Made by a program: the position numbers and the translations under genes
Assembly (NCBI GenBank): GCA_964369995.1
Contig: CAYJHH010000163.1
Coordinates: forward strand, 1-5,732
Reading direction: 5' to 3'
Source of the DNA: CAYJAD01 sp964369995
GTDB taxonomy: Bacteria; Desulfobacterota; Desulfovibrionia; Desulfovibrionales; Desulfovibrionaceae
Length of the DNA stretch: 5,732 bases
In this document: in pieces, positions 1 through 5,567 of the stretch
How the letters are laid out: each line of letters opens with the position of its first letter
How positions within the stretch are numbered: the stretch's first letter is position 1
The notes under the pieces: generated by a model
What the model saw: only the letters and a program-made list of their open reading frames with translations
What the model was told of the DNA's origin: nothing
Databases searched by the model: none

Positions 1-116
1 AAATTATCATTATGGAAAAGTCAAATGATAAAAAATGGCCTTATGTGCTTTGTGGTTTTGTAATTGGAGTCATAACTTCTTTATTTTCACAACCAAATGA
101 TAACGTAGAAGAATAG
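1..116 (+). CDS. 3' end of a small hydrophobic protein (probably partial)
   Basis: An open frame runs from the window edge to TAG at 114-116. The first in-frame ATG is at 12 and would give a 34-residue protein, but the frame stays open upstream (codons att atc att) and no Shine-Dalgarno sequence precedes that ATG. It may therefore be the tail of a longer gene cut by the window. The visible peptide has a charged start (MEKSNDKKW), one hydrophobic stretch at about residues 10-26 that could span a membrane (it includes VLCGFVIGVITSLF), and an acidic, polar end. That pattern suits a small single-pass membrane protein or a C-terminal membrane anchor. I do not recognise a family. It converges on the ATPase gene, with a hairpin between them. 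Confidence 0.4.
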   Translation, partial: IIIMEKSNDKKWPYVLCGFVIGVITSLFSQPNDNVEE

Positions 117-123
117 TTCATAG

Positions 124-160
124 TTAAAGAGGCACTCCTTTTGTGGGAGTGCCTCTTTAA
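124..160. terminator. bidirectional rho-independent terminator hairpin
   Basis: A perfect 15-bp inverted repeat (124-138 with 146-160) closes a 7-nt loop. The core is GAGGCACTCC/GGAGTGCCTC, flanked by AAA on one side and TTT on the other, so each strand ends the stem in a short U-run. It lies between the plus-strand frame ending at 116 and the minus-strand ATPase gene ending at 240, so it could stop transcription from both sides. The U-tracts are short, so strength is uncertain. Confidence 0.75.
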
Positions 161-239
161 CAATTCAAAAATCACTATTTTTTACGCAGAATGGTAAACA
201 AGAGGCTATTCCGACAGCTAAAATTCCATATACCCTTTA

Positions 240-2429
240 TTAAGAATTAATCTGAACAATCTCTATCATGTCATTCAACGCTGCATCAAATTCGTCTCTA
301 TTTTTTTCGTACATTGAAACAATATATTTTTGCTTTTCTTGGGCAGCTGGCTCGGAATTTGCTTTCTTTCCTAATTTCGCATCAAACGCCATACTTTTTA
401 ATCGTTTGCTAATAAGGCTTGGTTTTTTTTCTAATATTTCAGCAACTTCCTTGCTTAGTTTTCCTTGTAAATGTAAAAGATATATAACCATAAGTTCAGT
501 ATCTTCTGGAGATAAGGACTCTTGTATAGGAGTGTGTACTTCTGAATGAGGCTTCATTGCTGTCGCTTTTTGGGCCAATGAAAAGTCCAAATGAAATTCT
601 GACGACGTAAAATACTTTATAAAAGACAAGTGTGTTACATGCTGGGCTACTCCATATCTATCTGCATGACAAGTCATATCAACTTTGTTCTCTTCGCAAA
701 GCTCTAGCTTTAATCCCAAGTCCATTGCACGGCGTTTAACATGACTGCCTTGTAACTCTCCCTCAGAGTTTGTATGATCAAGAACAAGAAAGGTAACGCC
801 TTTTCGAGTCAGTTTCTTCATCCAACGAATTAATTTTATTGGATTTAGTGAGCTATATAGAGTATAGTAATTGTCGAGGATGATTAAATCATATTGCATG
901 AGTTCTTCAAGATATTTTTCTTGCCATGTTTCATCTAAAATATCCTCATATAAAAAATCTGTTTCAGCAAACAAAAAAATGCTGAAAGCACGTCCAATAG
1001 AGTCTGCTGATGCTCCCATTCCCCTTATTATTTTATCAATATGACCTTGAAGTTTATCACCTGGCATTTCGCCATCAATGTAAAGAACTTTTCTGGGGTC
1101 ATAAGTACATAGCGGCCCTGCCTTTCTATTACCAATACCGATTATTTGTGCGAGAAAAAGGGCTAGAATAGTTTTTCCTGCCTTTTCTTGTGCAAAAAGC
1201 CATGTAATAGTACCACTTTCAATAATTGGGTCAAGTATTGTAAAGCGTTTCCGTTGACTACCCACAATTGACTTATCTGGTGTTGCAAGAAGTGTTTCCA
1301 CAGTTGTTTTTTCAATATCTAATAGCTGTGGATCCTTCATAGCTATTTCAACCGAGATTTTGCCCAATCTAGGAGCAACCAAGAAAACAGATATTTTTTT
1401 GTCTTTTTGAAAGTTCCGCAAGTGATTAAGGTCAAGATATGTTAATTGTCTTTTCACGAAATAGGTAAAAGTAGTATTTGCTACAAACTGGCAATTTGTA
1501 TATTGTAAATTTTCAAATCCACCACATATAAAAGCCCTAATCTGACGCTTATCGTTTGAAGTCTTCATAGCATCATGAAATGATTCAGTAAGAATAAAAT
1601 CTGTAGACGAACCATATTGCGTGTCTTTTATAAAAAGTAATGAATGACTTCGCTGAGGTAACAATGGAAATACACCAAAGATTGGGCTATTTGTGTGTCT
1701 CCAAAGTGTATAGTAGAGGTCAACATATTCATTCTCTGCTGTTCTAATTGTTACCGCGATACCTATCTGACGAGAATGTTCATTCACAATCTTAGAAAAA
1801 TAAACTATTTCAAACTTTGCAAAAAATGAATCGAAGAATATAGGCATATTACACGCAATAGGGTTGTGTTCTTGAATATAAAACTCTTTTGCCCCATTTC
1901 TTTTTATAAAATTCCTTGTAGCAAAAAAATCATATATTTCTTCAACTGATTGACTATACGTTCTTTGATATCTAGATAATAAATATGTATGCAAAGAAAT
2001 TATATCAAACCCATAATGAATAATTTTAGGAGGTCCTATAATTAAATTATTCGTATGCCAAAATCCAGCAGGAACAGTTATATTCAAAAGAGCACAAAAT
2101 CCTTCCTCTAAAAATAACGTAATGTTATTCATATATATTTGACCACTTAAGGGAACAAAAAATTTTATTTGAAAAATTGATTTAATAGTTTCCTCAGTGT
2201 AAAATAAAAAATTCTTGACGATTTCTTCCCTCTTTATAATTTGTTTTTTTGTCAAGTCCTTAATATCAGTTATATACTCTTGAATTGTAATGCTCTGAGA
2301 ACCATACTGGGATGTTACGTTAAACATACGCTGCGTTATGTCGAATGTTTCGTCTGATGTTTTGTATAACGTAGGCATATCAAAAAAAGAATTATTTTGA
2401 AAAAAGTCTATATTTTGAAGGTTTGACAT
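240..2429 (-). CDS. RecA/RepA-like ATPase (AAA_25 type) with C-terminal HTH, likely element replication or regulatory protein
   Basis: This 729-residue protein has a RecA-fold ATPase at about residues 390-620. Seen directly: a Walker A-like AQEKAGKT (413-420; the first Gly of GxxxxGKT is Ala), the strand VLYIDGEMP (448-456) with a likely catalytic Glu454, Walker B LIILDN (515-520, Asp519), and a sensor-like LVLDHTNSEG (548-557) followed by LQGS. This set matches the AAA_25/RepA helicase group found in plasmid, phage and island replication proteins. Residues about 640-690 look like a winged or simple helix-turn-helix (LSKEVAEILEKKPSLISKRL). The first 380 residues are unrecognised; 278-365 may be a decayed Toprim-like fold. 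The ATG at 2429 has a strong GGAGG seven bases upstream. The gene follows int on the same strand after 21 bp, so the two are probably co-transcribed. The ATPase fold is firm. A role in replication is inferred from the family; DNA-dependent regulation or defence are alternatives. Confidence 0.85.
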   Translation of the reverse strand: MSNLQNIDFFQNNSFFDMPTLYKTSDETFDITQRMFNVTSQYGSQSITIQEYITDIKDLTKKQIIKREEIVKNFLFYTEETIKSIFQIKFFVPLSGQIYMNNITLFLEEGFCALLNITVPAGFWHTNNLIIGPPKIIHYGFDIISLHTYLLSRYQRTYSQSVEEIYDFFATRNFIKRNGAKEFYIQEHNPIACNMPIFFDSFFAKFEIVYFSKIVNEHSRQIGIAVTIRTAENEYVDLYYTLWRHTNSPIFGVFPLLPQRSHSLLFIKDTQYGSSTDFILTESFHDAMKTSNDKRQIRAFICGGFENLQYTNCQFVANTTFTYFVKRQLTYLDLNHLRNFQKDKKISVFLVAPRLGKISVEIAMKDPQLLDIEKTTVETLLATPDKSIVGSQRKRFTILDPIIESGTITWLFAQEKAGKTILALFLAQIIGIGNRKAGPLCTYDPRKVLYIDGEMPGDKLQGHIDKIIRGMGASADSIGRAFSIFLFAETDFLYEDILDETWQEKYLEELMQYDLIILDNYYTLYSSLNPIKLIRWMKKLTRKGVTFLVLDHTNSEGELQGSHVKRRAMDLGLKLELCEENKVDMTCHADRYGVAQHVTHLSFIKYFTSSEFHLDFSLAQKATAMKPHSEVHTPIQESLSPEDTELMVIYLLHLQGKLSKEVAEILEKKPSLISKRLKSMAFDAKLGKKANSEPAAQEKQKYIVSMYEKNRDEFDAALNDMIEIVQINS

Positions 2430-2436
2430 TGGTATT

Positions 2437-2441
2437 CCTCC
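2437..2441 (-). promoter_or_regulatory. Shine-Dalgarno of the ATPase gene
   Basis: On the minus strand GGAGG stands seven bases before the ATG at 2429, inside the 21-bp gap after the integrase stop. It fixes the start of the ATPase and shows that the gene can be translated independently from a shared int-ATPase mRNA. Confidence 0.85.
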
Positions 2442-2450
2442 AATAAATAC

Positions 2451-4493
2451 TTAAAGCTCATAATCTAAGATAGCTATTAGTTCTTCATAACACTGTTGTG
2501 GGCTAAAACGTTCTCCATATCGTCGTGTTGCAAGTCTTTCGTGGGTATGTCCGAAAATCTGCTCAAAAATTGTATTATGGAGCATTTTTTTCTTATAAAA
2601 ATCACTAAAAGTATGACGAAGTGAATGAAAAGACTTTTTTCCTTCAATTCCAAGCCCCCTAACAAAGTTCCCAAAAAATTTGCCTAACATTTTTCCGTAT
2701 TGTTTCCTGTCACCTATAGGAGACAGATCTGGAAACAAACGTTCATGCTTTTCCTTAGTTTTTTTTAAATAATCCAAAAAACCAAGGTCAATAAGTTTTT
2801 GATGTATTGGGATTACACGATTTGCACTAAATGATTTTGTATTTTTTGTTTTTTCACCATCTTTGCCTTGATTTTCGTTTACGTCAATCACCCAAATACT
2901 ATCAAGTTGATAAATGTCTGTACAATGCAGTTGACAAATTTCTTCTAAGCGCATTCCAGTATAAAGCCCAATCCAAGGAACCCAAAATTTTGCTGGTGTT
3001 TCGCTTTTTTTGTATGCAGTAAGTCTTTCGCTTTGAAAAATTTTCCGTAAATCATCCAAGGTAAAAGAATTTCTAGCATCAATTTCATTTTGGGTTTCTT
3101 TAAGACTTAAACCTTGAGCATGATTTTTATCCAGATGCCCTTCTTGGACTAACCAATTAAAAAATGCTGATACATCAAGAATATAAGCATTTATGGTTTT
3201 TTCTTTTAAACATTCTTCATGACTCATTGAAGCTATTTCGTCTATAGTCTTGTCTTGCAAATCTTTTCGGCGTGAAAAACGTGGCGGAAGCTTTTGCAGC
3301 GTGTCTCGGAAGTGTCGAAAGTCAAGACGTTCATACACATCAATGGGCTTGTCTCTAGCAATCTGTAAAAATAGCTCTAGATGTTTTTTTAATTCAGGTA
3401 TATATCTCGCATCTTTCTTGCCGTCTTTTACTTTTGTATCTAAGTAATTTTCCAAAAAAGATGATAAATGCTGCTTATGTACTTCATCCTTATCCTTTCG
3501 CTGATGCCGTGAACTCCTTGGACGAATATTTTTCTCGTTGGTTTCATGTCGTAACGGATATGTTTCATATGGCAAAGCCAAAAATGTCTTTTCTTTTGAG
3601 TAGTCTTTTTTTAATCTTGCAAGTAAAATCGTTAAATACTCCAGAGAAATTTTGAAAAACTCATTTACGATAACAAGGTGATTTTTATGCGAGAGCTCTG
3701 TAGAAACGAAGATTTTGTCTTCAACAAGCTGTTCTAAAACAGCAACACTACACAAGCATAAAAGCGGCGGATTATCAATAGCTATTTTACACTGCTCACG
3801 TAAAAGATTTAAAATATTTTTCGTCGTTATTCCCACATCTTTTGACGTGGTCATACCTAGCAACGATTGTGGCAAGGCTCTATTTTCATCCAATGTACGA
3901 GAGCTTATATCTTGCGAGTTTACTGCAAGAAGATGCCGATGTAGACCTATAAGTCTTCTATGAGCGTCTTCATATGTAAGTTCTGTTTTACTATCCCCCT
4001 TTAACAACGTAGTGAGCTTATCAAAAGAGAACTCTTTTGAATTTATCGACATATGAAGTGAGATTTTATTCGCGACTTCTGCAAGAGTATAATCACTATG
4101 TCCATGCTGATGAAGCCATTCATGCATGGCGCGACTCGTAGTTGAGTATTTTGGCTCTTCAAACTGTTTAGGCGAGGAAAATAACTGTGTACCAAGATTT
4201 CTTACTTTTTCTAAATCCTCACGACTAACCATCTCTTTCTCCTTGAACAAGGTTTGCAAAGCCATCATGATAACGCCAACCCTATGCTTGGCCTCTTTGC
4301 GGCTATCAGTTTGCAATGAAAATCGAAGTTCCGCAACATCACATTGAAAAATCCATTTTTTAGGTATTCTCAACCTAAAGTAAATATATTCTCCACGGGC
4401 ATACAAATGAACAGGGGTGTTTTTAACAGGTGCACTGCACCGCATAGTGGCGTTTCTTTTTACAGCATTAAGCTGATCAGAGCATGATGTCAT
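2451..4493 (-). CDS. int: site-specific tyrosine recombinase (phage/island integrase) with DUF6538-like N-terminus
   Basis: The 680-residue protein begins with a DUF6538-like segment (about 28-75: YIYFRLRIPKKW, then LRFSLQTDSRKEAKHR), which in integrases is an arm-binding-like N-terminal domain. A SAM-like core-binding domain follows at about 340-465. The catalytic domain at about 475-670 holds the full set: Arg515 (YTGMRLEEIC), probable Lys553 (NTKSFSANRVIP), His623 and Arg626 (HSLRHTF), His649 (FGHTHE) and the nucleophile Tyr659 (TRRYGERF). It should therefore be active in strand exchange between att sites. The length is well above the usual 350-450 because some 260 poorly recognisable residues lie between the N-terminal and core-binding domains. 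M1 is chosen because GAGAGG lies five bases upstream; Met17 has no such site. The gene lies just downstream of a tRNA-3'-end-like att core and its terminator, the usual place for int, and is followed by the ATPase gene. Confidence 0.95.
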   Translation of the reverse strand: MTSCSDQLNAVKRNATMRCSAPVKNTPVHLYARGEYIYFRLRIPKKWIFQCDVAELRFSLQTDSRKEAKHRVGVIMMALQTLFKEKEMVSREDLEKVRNLGTQLFSSPKQFEEPKYSTTSRAMHEWLHQHGHSDYTLAEVANKISLHMSINSKEFSFDKLTTLLKGDSKTELTYEDAHRRLIGLHRHLLAVNSQDISSRTLDENRALPQSLLGMTTSKDVGITTKNILNLLREQCKIAIDNPPLLCLCSVAVLEQLVEDKIFVSTELSHKNHLVIVNEFFKISLEYLTILLARLKKDYSKEKTFLALPYETYPLRHETNEKNIRPRSSRHQRKDKDEVHKQHLSSFLENYLDTKVKDGKKDARYIPELKKHLELFLQIARDKPIDVYERLDFRHFRDTLQKLPPRFSRRKDLQDKTIDEIASMSHEECLKEKTINAYILDVSAFFNWLVQEGHLDKNHAQGLSLKETQNEIDARNSFTLDDLRKIFQSERLTAYKKSETPAKFWVPWIGLYTGMRLEEICQLHCTDIYQLDSIWVIDVNENQGKDGEKTKNTKSFSANRVIPIHQKLIDLGFLDYLKKTKEKHERLFPDLSPIGDRKQYGKMLGKFFGNFVRGLGIEGKKSFHSLRHTFSDFYKKKMLHNTIFEQIFGHTHERLATRRYGERFSPQQCYEELIAILDYEL

Positions 4494-4498
4494 TCAAG

Positions 4499-4504
4499 CC
4501 TCTC
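4499..4504 (-). promoter_or_regulatory. Shine-Dalgarno of the integrase gene
   Basis: GAGAGG on the minus strand ends five bases before the ATG at 4493. It supports this start over the internal Met17. Confidence 0.7.
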
Positions 4505-4507
4505 ATA

Positions 4508-4531
4508 TTTTGTGGCACATTTTGTGACACA
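4508..4531. repeat. two tandem 12-bp repeats before int (arm-type sites or operator)
   Basis: TTTTGTGGCACA (4508-4519) is followed directly by TTTTGTGACACA (4520-4531), 11 of 12 bases identical. A partial third copy (TTGTGAC) is at 4576-4582. The repeats sit 15-38 bp upstream of the int start codon, downstream of the best promoter candidate. Short tandem repeats beside int are typical of arm-type binding sites of tyrosine recombinases or of an operator through which the integrase represses itself. Which of these applies is inference. Confidence 0.6.
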
Positions 4532-4539
4532 CTTTTTCC

Positions 4540-4567
4540 CTTAAAGCACTTTTTCGTTACTTTACAA
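4540..4567 (-). promoter_or_regulatory. candidate int promoter
   Basis: On the minus strand TTGTAA (4562-4567, 4 of 6 to the -35 consensus) and TTTAAG (4540-4545, 4 of 6 to the -10) are separated by 16 bp. They lie between the strong upstream terminator and the tandem repeats. Since the terminator should block read-through from the right, int needs a promoter in about 4500-4595; this is the best match I found, but it is weak. Confidence 0.3.
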
Positions 4568-4592
4568 GGTGAGACTTGTGACCTAATTTTAC

Positions 4593-4629
4593 AAAAGAAA
4601 AAGGGTTACACATGCTTGTGTAACCCTTT
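4593..4629 (-). terminator. rho-independent terminator after the tRNA-like end
   Basis: A perfect 13-bp stem (4600-4612 with 4617-4629) closes a TGCT loop. Reading on the minus strand, the stem is followed by TTTTTCTTTT counting its last Ts, a good U-tract; on the plus strand the following bases are poor. It therefore terminates minus-strand transcription coming from the right, before int. It begins 18 bp after the CCA end of the tRNA-like sequence, as expected for the terminator of a tRNA gene. Confidence 0.8.
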
Positions 4630-4647
4630 GCTTTCTAAGAAAAAAAT

Positions 4648-4662
4648 TGGTGCGAGGGCGGG
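4648..4662 (-). other. attachment-site core: 3' end of a tRNA gene, probably tRNA-Leu
   Basis: On the minus strand these 15 bases read CCCGCCCTCGCACCA. This is the shape of a tRNA 3' end: acceptor strand CCCTCGC (to pair with GCGAGGG), discriminator A and encoded CCA. GCGAGGG with A73 is common for tRNA-Leu. The GC-rich block stands out in AT-rich surroundings and is followed by a terminator and then int on the same strand. Farther upstream (4663 on) no T-loop or other tRNA body can be found: the position expected to be C61 is G. So it is a fragment, not a tRNA gene. Tyrosine integrases commonly use tRNA 3' ends as att cores, leaving such a fragment at one end of the element. The identity of the amino acid is inference. 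Confidence 0.65.
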
Positions 4663-4699
4663 CAGGTTTTTATAGTCTAATCAGCTAAAATATAAGAGT

Positions 4700-4719
4700 A
4701 AAAAAATATAATTTTTTTT
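4700..4719. other. A-tract/T-tract, likely bent DNA
   Basis: Seven A, then TATAA, then eight T, directly between the tRNA-like core and the GTACCC repeats. Such tracts bend or soften DNA and are frequent within attP-type regions, where they assist the recombination complex. No exact IHF consensus was found. The function is inferred from position only. Confidence 0.3.
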
Positions 4720-4738
4720 CGTACCCCCAAACGTACCC
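4720..4738. repeat. CGTACCC direct repeats, 12-bp period
   Basis: CGTACCC occurs at 4720-4726 and 4732-4738, start to start 12 bp, with C and A/T-rich flanks. The sequence differs from the 4508-4531 repeats but the period is the same. Repeats of this kind near att cores are often arm-type integrase sites; here they lie on the opposite side of the core from int, so they may belong to another element's recombinase. Confidence 0.45.
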
Positions 4739-4760
4739 TTTTAAGTGTGCGTTGTCTTAG

Positions 4761-4808
4761 TTCTAGACCTGAAATGAGATTATTTGGGGCGTTTTTAGAC
4801 CTTTTGAG
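4761..4808. repeat. TTNTAGACCT direct repeat, 32 bp apart
   Basis: TTCTAGACCT (4761-4770) and TTTTAGACCT (4793-4802) are both followed within a few bases by GAG. The start-to-start distance is 32 bp, about three helical turns, so a dimeric protein could bind both on one DNA face. They lie 120-160 bp before the toxin gene. They may be an operator or recombinase sites, or may be chance. Confidence 0.3.
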
Positions 4809-4885
4809 AGCCTAAAATGGATGATATGTGGAAAACTGCTTTTTGGCAAGAGCGAATGGAAAAGCACTTTTCTTATGGGCAAAAC

Positions 4886-4914
4886 TTGACTTTGTGTATC
4901 CTGAGGGCTACATT
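4886..4914 (+). promoter_or_regulatory. sigma70-like promoter of the toxin-antitoxin operon
   Basis: TTGACT (4886-4891, 5 of 6 to consensus) and TACATT (4909-4914, 4 of 6) are spaced by the ideal 17 bp. Transcription would start about seven bases after the -10, that is at or next to the toxin ATG at 4921, giving a leaderless mRNA. The toxin lacks a well-placed Shine-Dalgarno sequence, which agrees with this. Confidence 0.5.
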
Positions 4915-4920
4915 TCTATC

Positions 4921-5226
4921 ATGAACATTGTTCGAGAAACAAATCTTTTTTCCATGTGGCTTCGCAAATTGCGTGACGTTAAAGGCCGTGCTCGAATTGC
5001 GGCTCGCATTGACGCTGCAAAGTTGGGTAACTTTGGCGATTGCAAAGGTCTTGGCGATGGTGTGAGTGAAATGCGTATCCATTTTGGCCCGGCATATCGA
5101 GTCTATTATGCCCAAGAAGGGCAGTGTGTGTATTTACTGCTCCTCGGTGGTGATAAATCTACGCAAGAAAAAGACATTGCAAAGGCCAAAGAACTATGGG
5201 CTGTCATGAAAAAGAATAAAGCATAG
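4921..5226 (+). CDS. type II toxin of the HI1419 family (RelE/ParE-like, HigB-type)
   Basis: This is a 101-residue toxin of the compact RelE/ParE fold, in the family first described as the HI1419-type addiction module killer (phage Gp49-like). Seen: TNLFSMWLRKLRD (7-19), RARIAARI (23-30), GNFGDCKGLGDGVSEMRIHFGPAYRVYY (36-63) and LLGGDKSTQ (74-82), all family hallmarks in the right order. Relatives of this superfamily act as mRNA interferases or gyrase poisons; which of these applies cannot be read here. The frame stays open upstream to a GTG at 4828, but homologues begin at the chosen ATG, and the extra 31 residues look non-homologous. The only SD-like GAGGG is 13 bases away, too far, while a good promoter ends just before the ATG. 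The antitoxin gene follows after 7 bp, in toxin-first order, normal for this family. Confidence 0.88.
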   Translation: MNIVRETNLFSMWLRKLRDVKGRARIAARIDAAKLGNFGDCKGLGDGVSEMRIHFGPAYRVYYAQEGQCVYLLLLGGDKSTQEKDIAKAKELWAVMKKNKA

Positions 5227-5230
5227 GTGA
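5225..5230 (+). promoter_or_regulatory. Shine-Dalgarno of the antitoxin, overlapping the toxin stop
   Basis: AGGTGA shares its first two bases with the toxin TAG stop and lies three bases (nine from its start) before the ATG at 5234. This couples antitoxin translation to that of the toxin on a shared mRNA. Confidence 0.6.
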
Positions 5231-5233
5231 AAT

Positions 5234-5533
5234 ATGAACGAAATTACCATTACTGAATACGATAGCGCCAACTATCTTGATAGTGAAGAAATGATTGCCG
5301 AATATCTAGCCGCTTGCCTTGAAGACAGCAATCCTGACCTTTTTCTTGTGGCACTTGGCAATGTGGCAAAAGCACGAGGCATGACACAGCTTGCCAAGGA
5401 TACCGGCCTTAGCCGCGAAAGCCTCTACAAAACCTTCTCCCCAGGTACAAAACCACGCTTTGAAACTATCCTCAAAATCTCTCGTGCCCTTGGTGTGCCA
5501 CTGAGTGTTACGGGTGAATGGCAGCAAGTGTAG
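5234..5533 (+). CDS. antitoxin of the HI1420 family (HTH, HigA-like)
   Basis: A 99-residue antidote protein of the HI1420 type, the constant partner of HI1419-family toxins. The N-terminus (about 1-35; DSEEMIAEYLAACLEDSNPDLF) is the family's typical leader. Residues about 38-90 form a lambda-repressor-like helix-turn-helix: LGNVAKARGM, TQLAKDTGLSRESLYKTFS with recognition helix at about 60-67, then PRFETILKISRALGVPL. It should bind and neutralise the toxin and repress the shared promoter by binding DNA. Its length is normal and it appears intact. It starts 7 bp after the toxin stop with its own Shine-Dalgarno, so the two form one operon. A further HTH-type gene starts 34 bp downstream. Confidence 0.9.
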   Translation: MNEITITEYDSANYLDSEEMIAEYLAACLEDSNPDLFLVALGNVAKARGMTQLAKDTGLSRESLYKTFSPGTKPRFETILKISRALGVPLSVTGEWQQV

Positions 5534-5555
5534 ACAGCGTGATTTTTATAAAAAC

Positions 5556-5564
5556 ATGAGGAAA
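5556..5564 (+). promoter_or_regulatory. Shine-Dalgarno of the third plus-strand gene
   Basis: GAGGAAA within 5558-5564 lies three bases (about six from the AGG core) before the ATG at 5568, a good site that supports this start. Confidence 0.6.
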
Positions 5565-5567
5565 GTT

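Noticed and set aside
268..549. 93-codon plus-strand open frame inside the ATPase gene
   Set aside because: Antisense to the HTH-containing C-terminus of the ATPase; Phe/Ser-rich peptide typical of a shadow frame.
2477..2674. 65-codon minus-strand frame in the 3' part of int
   Set aside because: An alternative frame across the catalytic HSLRH and Tyr motifs of the integrase; no independent start signal. The int frame itself is intact, so this is no frameshift remnant.
4600..4629. CRISPR-like or retron-like structured repeat
   Set aside because: A single hairpin with a U-tract, no repeat-spacer series, and no reverse transcriptase or cas-like gene anywhere in the window; a terminator explains it.
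4600..4662. A complete tRNA gene at the att core
   Set aside because: Only the last 15 bases fit. No anticodon, T-loop or 5' acceptor strand GCGAGGG is found on the proper side.
4484..4675. 63-codon plus-strand open frame between int and the att core
   Set aside because: It starts inside the int gene on the opposite strand, has no Shine-Dalgarno, and runs through the 12-bp repeats, the terminator hairpin and the tRNA-like core. Its composition is Cys/Lys/Phe-rich, not protein-like.
4873..5115. 80-codon minus-strand open frame opposite the toxin gene
   Set aside because: It lies antisense to a clearly recognisable toxin and its peptide resembles no family I know.
5306..5527. 73-codon minus-strand open frame opposite the antitoxin
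   Set aside because: Antisense shadow of a well-supported HTH antitoxin.
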